A stretch of 64,000 nucleotides of DNA, from the NCBI GenBank assembly GCA_034231615.1, contig CM067317.1, forward strand, positions 49,186,282 through 49,250,281. The letters run 5' to 3'. The notes under the pieces were generated by a model. The model saw nothing but the letters and a program-made list of their open reading frames with translations, was not told where the DNA came from and did no database searches. Shown here piece by piece: positions 52,960-62,859 of the stretch. The DNA comes from Meghimatium bilineatum (Eukaryota; Mollusca; Gastropoda; Stylommatophora; Philomycidae). The position numbers and the translations under genes were made by a program. The stretch's first letter is position 1; each line of letters begins with the position of its first letter.

Positions 52960-54005
52960 AGAAGTACCCTCATTACAATATTTTAATATCATGTGCAGTT
53001 TAATTCAGCCTTCGTGATGTCCCTGACCGCAGAATTATAAGTCCGCTAAGTCTGCTTCCTGGTGCATCGACTCTCCCCCAGGGTCATGCAAAGGTAGGTC
53101 GAAAAGAGGCTCTCAGTACGTAGCCCTCAGATCAATGGATCAGGCAGCAATTTTAGCGACTGTCAAAAACTTATGTATCTATATTTCGTTTCGTTAAATA
53201 ATTTAGGTATTTGTTTCGTTCAAATGTAGCTACTCCTCCCCTTGTTTTATCCATAACGTCCATGTTTCACATACACACCACTTACTGTTTTAGTTCAAAT
53301 ATAAATATTGATCGTCACCATACCAATGTTTAACATAAACATATAGTTTTGCGCGTATAACTCCTCCTGAATATAACATTAGTCTAATAAAACAAACTAA
53401 CAAAACTAGTGATTAGGTTTGTTCGTTTCTTTGTATTAACTTGTGATAGTTTTCACCGAAATAGCTGTCAAATTTAAAATATTTGCAACAAGTCACAGAT
53501 TAGTTCACGAAAAACTAACTTTGCAAATGAACGGATTGAGTGCAGTTTCGCACAATTAGCTAATTGACGTCCAACCTACAATATTGTTTTTTTTTGCTTT
53601 GCTTGTGTAAATTTGATTATTATCTTCATGGGTGTAGTGGTGCCATGGGGCAGTATTTGATATTATGAAATTCTTAGCTGAATGGGACTTTCGAGAATCT
53701 CTTCGGTATCTCTAAATGAGCTTAAACTTATTTCTTATATTTTATTTTTTGTGTCTGTGGCTTCACGAAAGAGGAGTTTTTTCACAGCTAAAGTTTATAA
53801 ATAACTATTTGAGATCTACCATTGGACAGACAAGACTTTCTGATCTTGCAATATTATCAATTGAAAGTGATTTATCGAAATGAGTTGACTTCGATTAAAC
53901 AATTAATAAACTTCCAGCCAGGGAAGGAAAGTTCTGGCTTAGTCGACATTTAATGTGACAGTGTAATATGTACTGTTGGATACTATACACTTCTTGCAGT
54001 TGCTG
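52960..54005. other. No supported feature
   Basis: AT-rich sequence. I see no exon or repeat in it. Confidence 0.4.
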
Positions 54006-54031
54006 ATTGTGTAAACTCAATATAGAACGGT

Positions 54032-55108
54032 TACAACCTGCTGTTACAATCTCCTGTTACAACCTCCTGTTACAATCCCCTGTTACAACCTCATGTTACA
54101 ATCTCCTGTTACAACCTCATGTTACAATCTCCTGTTACAACCTCCTGTTACAATCTCCTGTTACAACCTCCTGTTACAATCTCCTGTTACAACCTCCTGT
54201 TACAATCTCCTGTTACAACCTCATGTTACAATCTCCTGTTACAACCTCATGTTACAATCTCCTGTTACAACCTCATGTTACAATCTCCTGTTACAACCTC
54301 CTGTTACAATCTCCTGTTACAACCTCCTGTTACAATCTCCTGTTACAACCTCCTGTTACAATCTCCTGTTACAACCTCCTGTTACAACCTCCTGTTACAA
54401 TCTCCTGTTACAACCTCCTGTTACAATCTCCTGTTACAATCTCCTGTTACAACCTCATGTTACAATCTCCTGTTACAATCTCCTGTTACAACCTCCTGTT
54501 ACAACCTCCTGTTACAATCTCCTGTTACAACCTCCTGTTACAATCTCCTGTTACAATCTCCTGTTACAATCTCCTGTTACAACCTCCTGTTACAATCTCC
54601 TGTTACAACCTCCTGTTACAATCTCCTGTTACAACCTCCTGTTACAATCTCCTGTTACAACCTCCTGTTACAATCTCCTGTTACAATCTCCTGTTACAAC
54701 CTCCTGTTACAATCTCCTGTTACAACCTCCTGTTACAATCTCGTGTTACAACCTCATGTTACAATCTCCTGTTACAACCTCATGTTACAATCTCCTGTTA
54801 CAACCTCATGTTACAATCTCCTGTTACAACCTCCTGTTACAATCTCCTGTTACAACCTCCTGTTACAATCTCCTGTTACAACCTCCTGTTACAATCTCCT
54901 GTTACAACCTCCTGTTACAATCTCCTGTTACAACCTCCTGTTACAATCTCCTGTTACAACCTCCTGTTACAATCTCCTGTTACAACCTCATGTTACAATC
55001 TCCTGTTACAACCTCCTGTTACAATCTCCTGTTACAACCTCCTGTTACAATCTCCTGTTACAACCTCATGTTACAATCTCCTGTTACAACCTCATGTTAC
55101 AATCTCCT
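54032..55108. repeat. 13-bp tandem array, about 83 units
   Basis: The unit is CTCCTGTTACAA(T/C), with CTCATG variants. T and C endings mostly alternate, so the array also has a 26-bp dimer period. All three plus frames are open for over 330 codons and read the same cyclic 13-residue peptide (CYNLLLQSPVTTS), because 13 is not divisible by three. Confidence 0.97.
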
Positions 55109-55229
55109 GTTCCAGTAAACTTTAAAGTTTAATATTAAAATAAAAATGAAAAAGTAACTTTTTTCTATGTAGTTCCTAACTTGTTGTCTTTAGAGAGATA
55201 TAAAATGCGGACTTCACTATGGAAACATC

Positions 55230-55560
55230 AGGCTTATCTTTATCCCCGGACACCCGGGCGTGGAGGGGAACGAACGAGTCACCCAATTAGCTAGCTTCGC
55301 CACCATAACAGATCCTATGGACCGAGCAGACATTGTCATTGGTTAGTCTTCATAATCGTAGGATTTTGAGATAAATGAGCATGAGTCAATGAATGCGTAA
55401 ATTGGGAGTGAGGACAGGCGTGGTACGTAGAGAACACCTAACAAAGATTTCCAAACGAGCAGTGAACCAACATAGAACCGGAACCATTAGCCGTCATACC
55501 GTGTGAGATTTACTGAAGCGGAGATCTTAGCATCTATGGACGTGGCTGGTGTGCGAAGAG
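55230..55560 (+). pseudogene. LINE RNase H C-terminal fragment
   Basis: PGHPGVEGNERVTQLASFAT and DPMDRADIVIG resemble the end of RNase H in R1/Jockey-type LINEs. Several stops follow. It is a different family from 41690-42780. Confidence 0.6.
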
Positions 55561-55569
55561 GATAATAAA

Positions 55570-56075
55570 CATACCTTATACCTCTCAACTTCTTAGAATC
55601 TTCTTTCTCTTACCTTGGATTCAATATTTTTCTATTGTTTTTGTACTAAATAGAATCTATATTTACAAACGTTACTAGGGATTCTGTATGGCTCCGTTAT
55701 TTGACACTGAGGGACTCGGAGATGGTGCATGCGGTTAGTCGTGAGGGGGTGACACCATGTTTTCCCGTATTGTGGGTGACATCAACCCTAGTGTAGCCAC
55801 TGTACCCAATTCGACTGTGTGATATAAGCATGTGTTTGTGAGCTGTTATTTTGTTCCATATTAGAATGTTACATTTATCTAGTTCTGGATGGAAATATTT
55901 ATTGTTCTGTGTATAATTTATTCTGGACAACTACTTTTATCCCTTTCTGCTTATCACTAGAAGGCCTGTTTTGGAAGCTTAGTCATATCTAATCTAAGGA
56001 CACAGCAAAAAATAATTTTCCTTATTTATTCACATATATCGTCTAACTTAGTATCACAGTATGATAGATAAATAC
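55570..56075. other. No supported feature
   Basis: A 77-codon minus-strand frame at 55697-55930 matches nothing I recognise. Confidence 0.35.
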
Positions 56076-56264
56076 ATAGAAGTCCAATATCGTATATATT
56101 ACTGCTTCATAGATCAGAGAAAGGTCTTTGATAGAGTCCAACTAGAACAACTAATTGAATGTCTTGAAGAAATAGGCATGGATGGAAAAGACATCTGATT
56201 AGACATAGGTCTATATATTGGGAACAAGCTGCATCATTAAGGTTTGAAAACATCATTTCACCAT

Positions 56265-56755
56265 CATCATCATCATCATCACTGCCGGGTGGCGTAGTCG
56301 GTCATGGCTCTCCACAGCTCTCTGACCACAGTATTATGTATAAAAGTCGTTGTTGTTTCTTTGCCGTGCCAGGTTGTCAAACTGTCTAATATTTTCTCAC
56401 GTTGTCGCCATCTGTCTCTGGTGCCTTCAATCTTGCTTGTTGTGATTATGTTCTCTAAACCTGCCTGTCTCATGAAGTGGCCAAAAAAAGAAAACTGCAT
56501 TTTTCTTATATTGTTGATTAAGGTCTGTTTCGCATTTAACTCTTTTAACACCTCTAAATTAGTTTTTCTGGCAGTCCATGGTATTCTCAGCATTCTTCTG
56601 TAGAACCACATCTCTGTTGCCTCCAATCTCCCACTTTCCAGTTTGTTTATTGTCCAAGACTCGCACCCATATGTTAGTATAGGGGTTATATAGCACTGCA
56701 GAACTCTCTTTCTCACCTCTAATGACAAGGTCATATTACACAGTATATATTTTTT
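56265..56755 (-). pseudogene. Nested 5'-truncated LINE with (TGA)n tail
   Basis: The minus frame of 151 codons (56734-56279) reads VLQCYITPILTYGCESWTIN, EMWFYRRMLRIPWTARKTN, FFGHFMRQAGLENIITTSKI and REKILDSLTTWHGKE, with one stop at the end. The tail is (TGATGA)n at 56265-56280. Target duplication CATTTCACCAT occurs at 56254-56264 and 56785-56795. Confidence 0.9.
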
Positions 56756-56803
56756 TTCTATGTATGGTGAAATGGTGAAAGTTACATTTCACCATACATA
56801 GAA
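56756..56803. repeat. Perfect 19-bp foldback at LINE 5' junction
   Basis: Arm TTCTATGTATGGTGAAATG at 56756-56774 is the exact reverse complement of 56785-56803, with a 10-base loop. The right arm is host target sequence, including the target duplication. Confidence 0.95.
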
Positions 56804-57081
56804 ATAAAAAGAAGGGTAAGACAATGATGCATTTTATCACCCAGAATTTTGACAAACACAGAGAATCTTATTAAACATATAGAAGAAATTCCAGGATTCA
56901 AAGTCAGTGGACAAATAATAACAACTGCGATATTCAGATAACAATGTCCTTTTAGCAGAAATTGAACAAGAACTATGAAGACTAATAGATCAAGTAAATA
57001 AATCAAGTAAAGAATATGGATTATATATAAACATTTAAAAAAAAAACATAATAATCAACCGAAAAACAGAAGAATAGGTGT

Positions 57082-57363
57082 CTTCTTCTTCTTCTTCTGC
57101 GTTCGTTCTCAAACTCCTGCAGATTAGCAGGATGTAGTCCGGAGAACGAAATGCGTTGTGTCATTGTTTACAGTATTGCTGCGATATCTGCGCCTTTCGG
57201 CCTGACACATCCGACTTCAGCATGGTTTTGGGTCTCTGAATCTATATGGGTTGGGACAGCCAACTCCATCCCATAACCTCCTTAGTCGCCTTTTACGACG
57301 AGCTTGGAAGGTAAACAGTGTTGCTATTCTTTGCTCCCCTTTCGTGCACCGGCAACACACGGG
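57082..57363 (-). mobile_element. SINE family 1, copy 6, full length with 14-bp TSD
   Basis: A 282-bp copy with perfect duplications AGAAGAATAGGTGT at 57068-57081 and 57364-57377. It defines the family's ends: CCCGTGTGTTGCCGGTGCAC at the 5' side and (GAA)5-6 at the 3' side. No clear pol III box B is visible, so its promoter type is unknown. It inserted into the LINE at 56080-57560. Confidence 0.95.
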
Positions 57364-57659
57364 AGAAGAATAGGTGTTAAACATAACAAATCACGGAGAA
57401 ATACTACAAGTAGAACATTATCAATATCTCGGACACACACAAATTATGACAGATGTGAAACAGAAGTTAAAAGGAGAATTGAAATGCTACAAGTAATTTC
57501 AGTGACATGAGAAAAATACTGACAGATAAACATATTACAAACAAGCGAAACATGAGAATTATAAAATGATACATCTATTATAATATTACTGTAGGCTCAG
57601 AAATATTAGTACTTACGTAGAACACAGGTTTAAGAAGTTCTACATGAACACGACGGACT

Positions 57660-57990
57660 ATCACTAAACGTAAGGAGTTTAATAAAACTTTGGCTCAGAA
57701 ACATGAACAATACTAGTAATTCTAACACTTAATGTGAAGAAAGAATTATTAAGGGAAATAAACATCAAACAGTCAAATGATTGTGGACATATTAAAAGAC
57801 ATGATATCTTGTTGAAGACCTTATTTGAGGGTAAATTCATGTCAAGAGGCCGGAAAGAAATGCAAGTGGGAGAGTAACGCCACAAGATGGACAGGTTACA
57901 ATCTACCAGAGTGCATCACAAAGACAAGAGACGGAGAATGTTGTGGATGTCTGTTGCAGCCAACATTTGTTGTGGAGACTGCACATAATG
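57660..57990 (+). pseudogene. LINE C-terminal fragment
   Basis: GACATGATATCTTGTTGAAG, a GGAAAGAAATGCAAGTGG basic segment and GTGCATCACAAAGACAAGAG match 61682-61830. It ends with ACATAATGATAATGAT. Confidence 0.65.
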
Positions 57991-58077
57991 ATAATGATCG
58001 TCTAATAGTAAGGCCAACTATATATTCAGTTCCTAGTATGTGAGAGCACAGATCATGTTTCAAGTTTTTACATCAAT

Positions 58078-58305
58078 CAAATCAAAGCTTCAGTTTGCTT
58101 ATAACGCATAATTACTATGGCTTTTACATACCAAGAATCAAAGCTTCAGTGTGATTATAACGCATAATTGTTCTGGGTTTACATACCAAGAATCACAGCT
58201 TCAGTTTGCTTATAATGCATAATTGCTCTGGATTTTACATACCAAGAATCAAAGCTTCAGTTTGCTTATAGCGCATAATTGTTCTGGTTTTTACATACCA
58301 TCAAT
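58078..58305. repeat. 56-bp tandem repeat, 4 units
   Basis: The unit contains ACCAAGAATCAAAGCTTCAG and GCTTATAACGCATAATTG. Units differ by small indels. Confidence 0.88.
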
Positions 58306-58309
58306 CAAC

Positions 58310-58705
58310 CTTTACATATATTTCTTGTGGAAGACTCACAACACTTCACATAATACAACTACGTTTTGGCCACATTTAAAAGGAGGCGCCTTATCAAAGT
58401 ATTACAAACCATTGCAGTTATCTGGTTATGGTATTAAAATTAGGAGTAACTTTACACTGTAGCCTAAATTTCACAACAGAATAACAGAGCTTCATATTTC
58501 GCAATGCATTGGTGGAAATAAAGTCAACAAACAGCAATGTTTGTTTGTTTGTTTGTTTGAGAACCTCAGGAATTTCGAGTCATTAGCTCTTACTTCATAT
58601 GTGCAGTGGGGTGGTTTTTCTGCGCTTTCGTTCATATCCAGACTTCAGCTTTCGGACTAGTGCAATGCCTATTGAAGGAACTTTCCACTTAGAGTGGGTC
58701 TATAA
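58310..58705. other. No supported feature
   Basis: Ordinary AT-rich sequence with a short (GTTT)n at 58540. Confidence 0.35.
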
Positions 58706-58845
58706 TTGTATAGATGACTTGCTACAAAGCTTCCATAAGAGAGCATCAATATAACGTCATGTCATCTACTAATGTTTTCCGTTGTATTGGTTGTTTGTCT
58801 AGTGGGCCATTGATGAGACACGCAGACGCAACCCATGCGTTAATA
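58706..58845 (+). repeat. 140-bp dispersed repeat, copy B
   Basis: TGTATAGATGACTTGCTACA, TTGTCTAGTGGGCCATTGAT and GCAGACGCAACCCATGCG match the sequence before the N gap (51796-51938). It is followed by a short A run. Confidence 0.75.
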
Positions 58846-58984
58846 AAAAAAAAACAGTACATATAACTGTGTCTCGCGTAAACTACAGTCCTATGAACTA
58901 GTTGAGAATCAACTTTCTAAAGTGATGTAATTTGACTTTTCTCGCGAGTGTTACTCGTTGTCGATACGAACTATACAACATAAA

Positions 58985-59104
58985 GTTAGTTCCGTTTCCG
59001 CCAAAGATGGCACATAGAGCAGTAGTCATTCCTGTCCATGTTGAGCATGTCAGAAGTTACTGCAGTTCTTGTGTATGGCTTCTGTTCAATATTGAGCTTT
59101 TATG
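58985..59104 (-). pseudogene. Short LINE C-terminal end
   Basis: The plus strand TTTCCGCCAAAGATGGCACA resembles the inverted end of the LINE at 26855-27200 (TTTGCCAAGTTTGGCACATA). It ends at the duplication of the next SINE. Confidence 0.45.
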
Positions 59105-59115
59105 TTGATTGTTCT

Positions 59116-59280
59116 CCGCCGAAGACGGATGTGTAGGGCCATTGGCGCAAATAAAACGACGACACAGCGCATTTCCATTCTCTGGACTACATCCTACTGG
59201 AAATCTAGTAGTACCATTGTCCTGCTACAAGAGATATCCAGCGGAAGTTTGAGAATAATCGCTGAAAAAGAAGAAGAATA
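59116..59280 (+). mobile_element. SINE family 2, copy 5, full length with perfect TSD
   Basis: A 165-bp copy from CCGCCGAAGACGGATGTGTA to AAGAAGAAGAATA. A perfect 11-bp duplication TTGATTGTTCT flanks it at 59105-59115 and 59281-59291. It sets the family's full length. Confidence 0.93.
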
Positions 59281-59485
59281 TTGATTGTTCTGCGTAATTT
59301 CTTTAGTGCGACCTACTTTTCTTCTTTCCTCTAACTTCTACATTAAAGTTTATAACACAGTGACCTATGCAAATAACAGTGAAAACACACATTTCATCAC
59401 TTTAGAAGGATGATTCCCTATTAGTATGGGTTGTAAAATTATAGGAGGACACTATGAGGTACACATGACGTATATTAAAACATAC

Positions 59486-59691
59486 CACTTTTCCAGGTCC
59501 AATGCCCCAGTGCAGTTCATAACGTAAGAAGATCCTTCCAGTATGATTGGCTCGTGGTAAACGGGTTTACCCATTGCGCTTACAAGCCCGATCCAAATAC
59601 ATAATAGAATTAAAAATCTACTCAATAACATTACTAATAAAAATAGTGAACTTGAGAACTTTAGTCTTGTTCCTGAATCTTTGAACCCCAT
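59486..59691 (-). CDS. Possible first coding exon, signal peptide plus Ig-like start
   Basis: ATG at 59691 in an AAAATGG context opens 68 codons that run into a donor, AAAAGTG|GTATGTTT. Residues about 16-36 are strongly hydrophobic (LFLLVMLLSRFLILLCIWIG) and a VSA cleavage-like site follows. The mature part ends EPIILEGSSYVMNCTG and ALDLEKW, like the B strand Cys and C strand Trp of an Ig domain. An acceptor-like TCTTCTTCTTAG lies just upstream. It could be the start of a receptor or adhesion gene; no further exon was found. Confidence 0.4.
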
Positions 59692-59699
59692 TTTCTAAG

Positions 59700-60690
59700 A
59701 AGAAGATATACCTGGGGAATGTAAGAAAAAATATACACGTTTTATATTGTACATACTTGTAGTAGTACAAAAAGTAGTAGTATGGTTTATACTGAGATTT
59801 CTATGTGGGGCTAATTCTACCTCATAGTACTACTTTCTCTGATTTTGTGTGAGGTGTGAAGGTCAGTGTTGGTAATCGATGCCTGTATGATCAGAAATTA
59901 TAAGGACACAGTGGTAACACGCCTAGTGAGAGTATCTACTGAAATATGTAAATTAAAGTTTTGCCAAGAAAAAGTATGAACGCCTGTGATGGACGCCTGA
60001 CAAATTAAATTCTTTTTTGTGTGCATTGAATTGACGTGTTTTCAATTGAGACTAAAGACTGTACATTTTGCCGGCATCGTTTGATATTGACATGAGAGGC
60101 AGCAAAAGCTGTCACTGTGAAGAAAATTGTTTAAGTTAAAAACAAAAACACTTCTCTTGACGTGCTTCATCGAAAAGTTTCTATTAAACAAAATCCGGAC
60201 ATTTATCAGACATTTTGTAAACAAATATTCCAAATCATCTTACTAGCAGTTATGGCTATACCCTGGTTTACAACACAATACAGATAAACCCTGAATTTGG
60301 TCCATCTATAACGACACCAATATTCTGTTTAACGTAGATACTGGCTATGAAAAAGTACTTTTCTGTCTGGAAGATATGAAATGTACCATCCGTACACATA
60401 AAAAAACTTTCAAAGTTGTGTAATTCTTTCATGTATATATTTCTTTAAGTTTTGGAAATTCTCACACGGAAACATTAAATGCACATGCATCTTCAGATGT
60501 GATCATGTGAGACGAAAATTAGAGGGAACATTGCTGCACGCCACTGCTTTAGGTGCAGTGTATGCTAGTTTATTATTGCAGATGCACCATCACAATACTA
60601 TATATACATTCGATACATGAACGTTAGAAGCAGCTATCGATGACATTCACTAACAACTGAAACTGAACATAAGACCAATGTGTACGTAAG
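59700..60690. other. No supported feature
   Basis: AT-rich sequence, possibly the upstream intron or flank of the exon at 59486. No repeat or RNA gene recognised. Confidence 0.35.
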
Positions 60691-60699
60691 AAATAAAGT

Positions 60700-60990
60700 A
60701 GAGATGTGTGCAGGTGTCCAGGAGCCATTGCTTTCAAACTAGCATGGTTCGGACATGTATGAAGGCACGATTCCTTGTCAAAAACAATACTGCAGGGAAC
60801 TGTCGAGGGTGGAAGAAGCAGAGGAGGCCAGATAAAGACGTGGACAGACAACATCAAGGAATGGACAGGGCTAGATATTTCCACACTCATCCGCATCGCT
60901 GAGGATAGAATTCACTGGAGGAATCTGTGTGCTGAAGCTTCCAATGTGGTACCCCTACGACCCTGAAGGGTTATGGGTTTTATTGATTGA
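60700..60990 (+). pseudogene. LINE C-terminal fragment with (ATTG)n tail
   Basis: AWFGHV, one stop, then RHDSLSKTILQGTVEGGRSR, TWTDNIKEWTGLDISTLIRI and AEDRIHWRNLCAEASNVVPL. The 3' end is TTATTGATTGATTGATTT. This is a common RTE-like tail. Confidence 0.85.
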
Positions 60991-61049
60991 TTGATTTGAA
61001 ACTTATCGCTAGGAAAATTGAAAAATAATTCGCTATATAAAAGAAAACA

Positions 61050-61240
61050 CTTCGCCCACTGAAATATTAAAATGGATAATCAAATACTACAGACGAATTC
61101 TACGAATATCCTATAGAAAACATACGACAAATATTCACTTAAGACATAACATTAGAGATGTATGCAGGTCGACAAGAACCATTGCTTTCAAAGATAAAGG
61201 ACGAAATCTTGAAAGGTTTAGACATGTATGATGAATATGT
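61050..61240 (+). pseudogene. LINE C-terminal fragment, older copy
   Basis: YYRRILRISYRKHTTNIHLR followed by a TIAFKDKGRNLERFRHV-like stretch. It shares AGAGATGT(G/A)TGCAGGT and CCATTGCTTTCAAA with 60702-60741. Confidence 0.7.
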
Positions 61241-61489
61241 CACATATGTATGAGCATGAGTACATATACATGGACACATATGTATATGTATATATTTACA
61301 GTAGGCAGAAGCGTAATAGTAGCGTAAATAACAAATGGTGATTGATTTCCGCTGATGTAAACTTTAGTGTTACTTTTATCTGTTTTGAGCACATTTTGTT
61401 AAACATCTACAAACATATAAATAAATCAAGTAATACTACAAATCAGAGTTTAACAATCAATCTTCTAATCTACATTAGCTTATAGCTCA

Positions 61490-61895
61490 GAAAAATAGAT
61501 AGTGAACACTTGACTGGAACGTATAATCGATGCCTTTGAAATTTGGTACGTAGAAAAATAGGAATAACTTCATAGAAAGAGAAGAAAACGAACAAAGAGG
61601 TTCAGACAATACATAATAATGAAAAAAACCACTATTACAATAAATAAAAATAAATAAAATATTTGAGACACATGTAATGGCATGACATGACATCTTGTTG
61701 TAATCTTTACTTAAAGGTAGATTTGAAGGGAGGCGAGAAAGAGGTGGGCAGAGATAAAAGTTGGAGGAAAACACGAGATGAAAATTTTGCAGTCTTTCAG
61801 AGTGCACCACCAAGAGATATAAGATGTTGGAGATAAATTATTGCAGCCAACCTTCAGAGTGGAAATGGCACGGCACTTGATGATGATGTAGTGAA
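61490..61895 (+). pseudogene. LINE C-terminal fragment with (GAT)n tail
   Basis: Broken frames show KGRFEGRRERGGQR, then KFCSLSECTTK and YCSQPSEWKWHGT. It ends GGCACTTGATGATGATG. It matches 57660-57990 and, inverted, 37735-37860. Confidence 0.75.
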
Positions 61896-61984
61896 TAATC
61901 AGAAATACTTCTAATAAACAATCTATGTTGATTAATTTTTATACTGTTTTTTATTCAAATATCACATCATTTTTCTGAAAAGTG

Positions 61985-62215
61985 ACATCTGTTGTTGACC
62001 ATACATCCCACTAGGATAACATTTATATATTATATAAACGGTGTCATCTGTTGTTGAGCATACATCCCACTAGGATAACATTTATATATTATATAAACGG
62101 TGTCATCTGTTGACCATACATCCCACTAAGATGCCATTTATATATTATACAAACTGTGTCATCTGTTGTTGAGCATACATCCCACTAGTATACCATTTAT
62201 TTACTATATATATAT
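61985..62215. repeat. About 60-bp tandem repeat, 4 units
   Basis: The unit contains GTGTCATCTGTTGTTGAGCA and TACATCCCACTAGGATAACA. The third unit lacks a few bases. Two AT-rich TTTATTTACTATATATAT copies follow to 62282. Confidence 0.88.
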
Positions 62216-62289
62216 TACTTTTTATGTAAATAACTCCATTTATTTACTATATATATATATATTACTTTTTATGTAAATAACTCATGTAA

Positions 62290-62850
62290 ATGTTAAGTAT
62301 TAAATATTACATATATTAATTATTAAACAAATATTAAGACATGATTTATAATATTATAGCAAATGTAAATCTTTATGTAATTTTTACAATTGGCATCTTT
62401 ACAATTATTTTTTAAGACTAAACGTAAAAAAAGAGAGTAAAAAACATGCACAATTTAAGGTTTATTGTATGTATTACTCATCTGCAGGAGAAACCGCATC
62501 ATCAAAACACACTAGCACTTCCGAAGCACGTTGTGGACTTTGCTTGAAACTCTAATCTAATGTCGATTTCGATCCGTTCGATCATGTCCGTTGAAGTAAA
62601 ATTACTATTATATTTTTGTCGTGTCGCTTAGTGTTTTTTGAGCTAATAATTACGGGAAATTCCTAAAGTTTGTGTAATCTAAGCGTGTTCTAACACAGCT
62701 ACCAGGAACAACTATGTCATTAAAGATAACAATGAAGTATTGCTCATCGAAAAATAAAATAAAATAAAAAGGTGGATCGAATATCGCAGAGATTTATATA
62801 AATACTGAATTATCCGAAACTCAAGTATTCAAAGGTATTTTGTTTAATAA
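62290..62850. other. No supported feature
   Basis: AT-rich sequence without recognisable element. Confidence 0.35.
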
Positions 62851-62859
62851 CAACAGAGA

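Larger units (their letters stand above)
56080..57560 (+). pseudogene. LINE RT, split by a nested LINE and a SINE
   Basis: Three pieces read as one element. 56080-56264 has CFIDQRKVFDRVQLEQLIEC (motif A region). 56785-57081 has PYIEIKRRVRQ, IPGFKVSGQII and a decayed AEIEQE stretch. 57364-57560 has ITNHGEILQVEHYQYLGHT. Removing the two insertions and one copy of each target duplication restores colinearity. Stops are common, so it is old. Confidence 0.8.

Noticed and set aside
54007..55132. Three overlapping frames of 337-372 codons
   Set aside because: All three read the same 13-bp array; the openness follows from the unit, not from coding.
57082..57363. SINE family 1 as a DNA transposon
   Set aside because: It has no terminal inverted repeats, and the duplications vary from 11 to 14 bp with a GAA tail, which fits retroposition.
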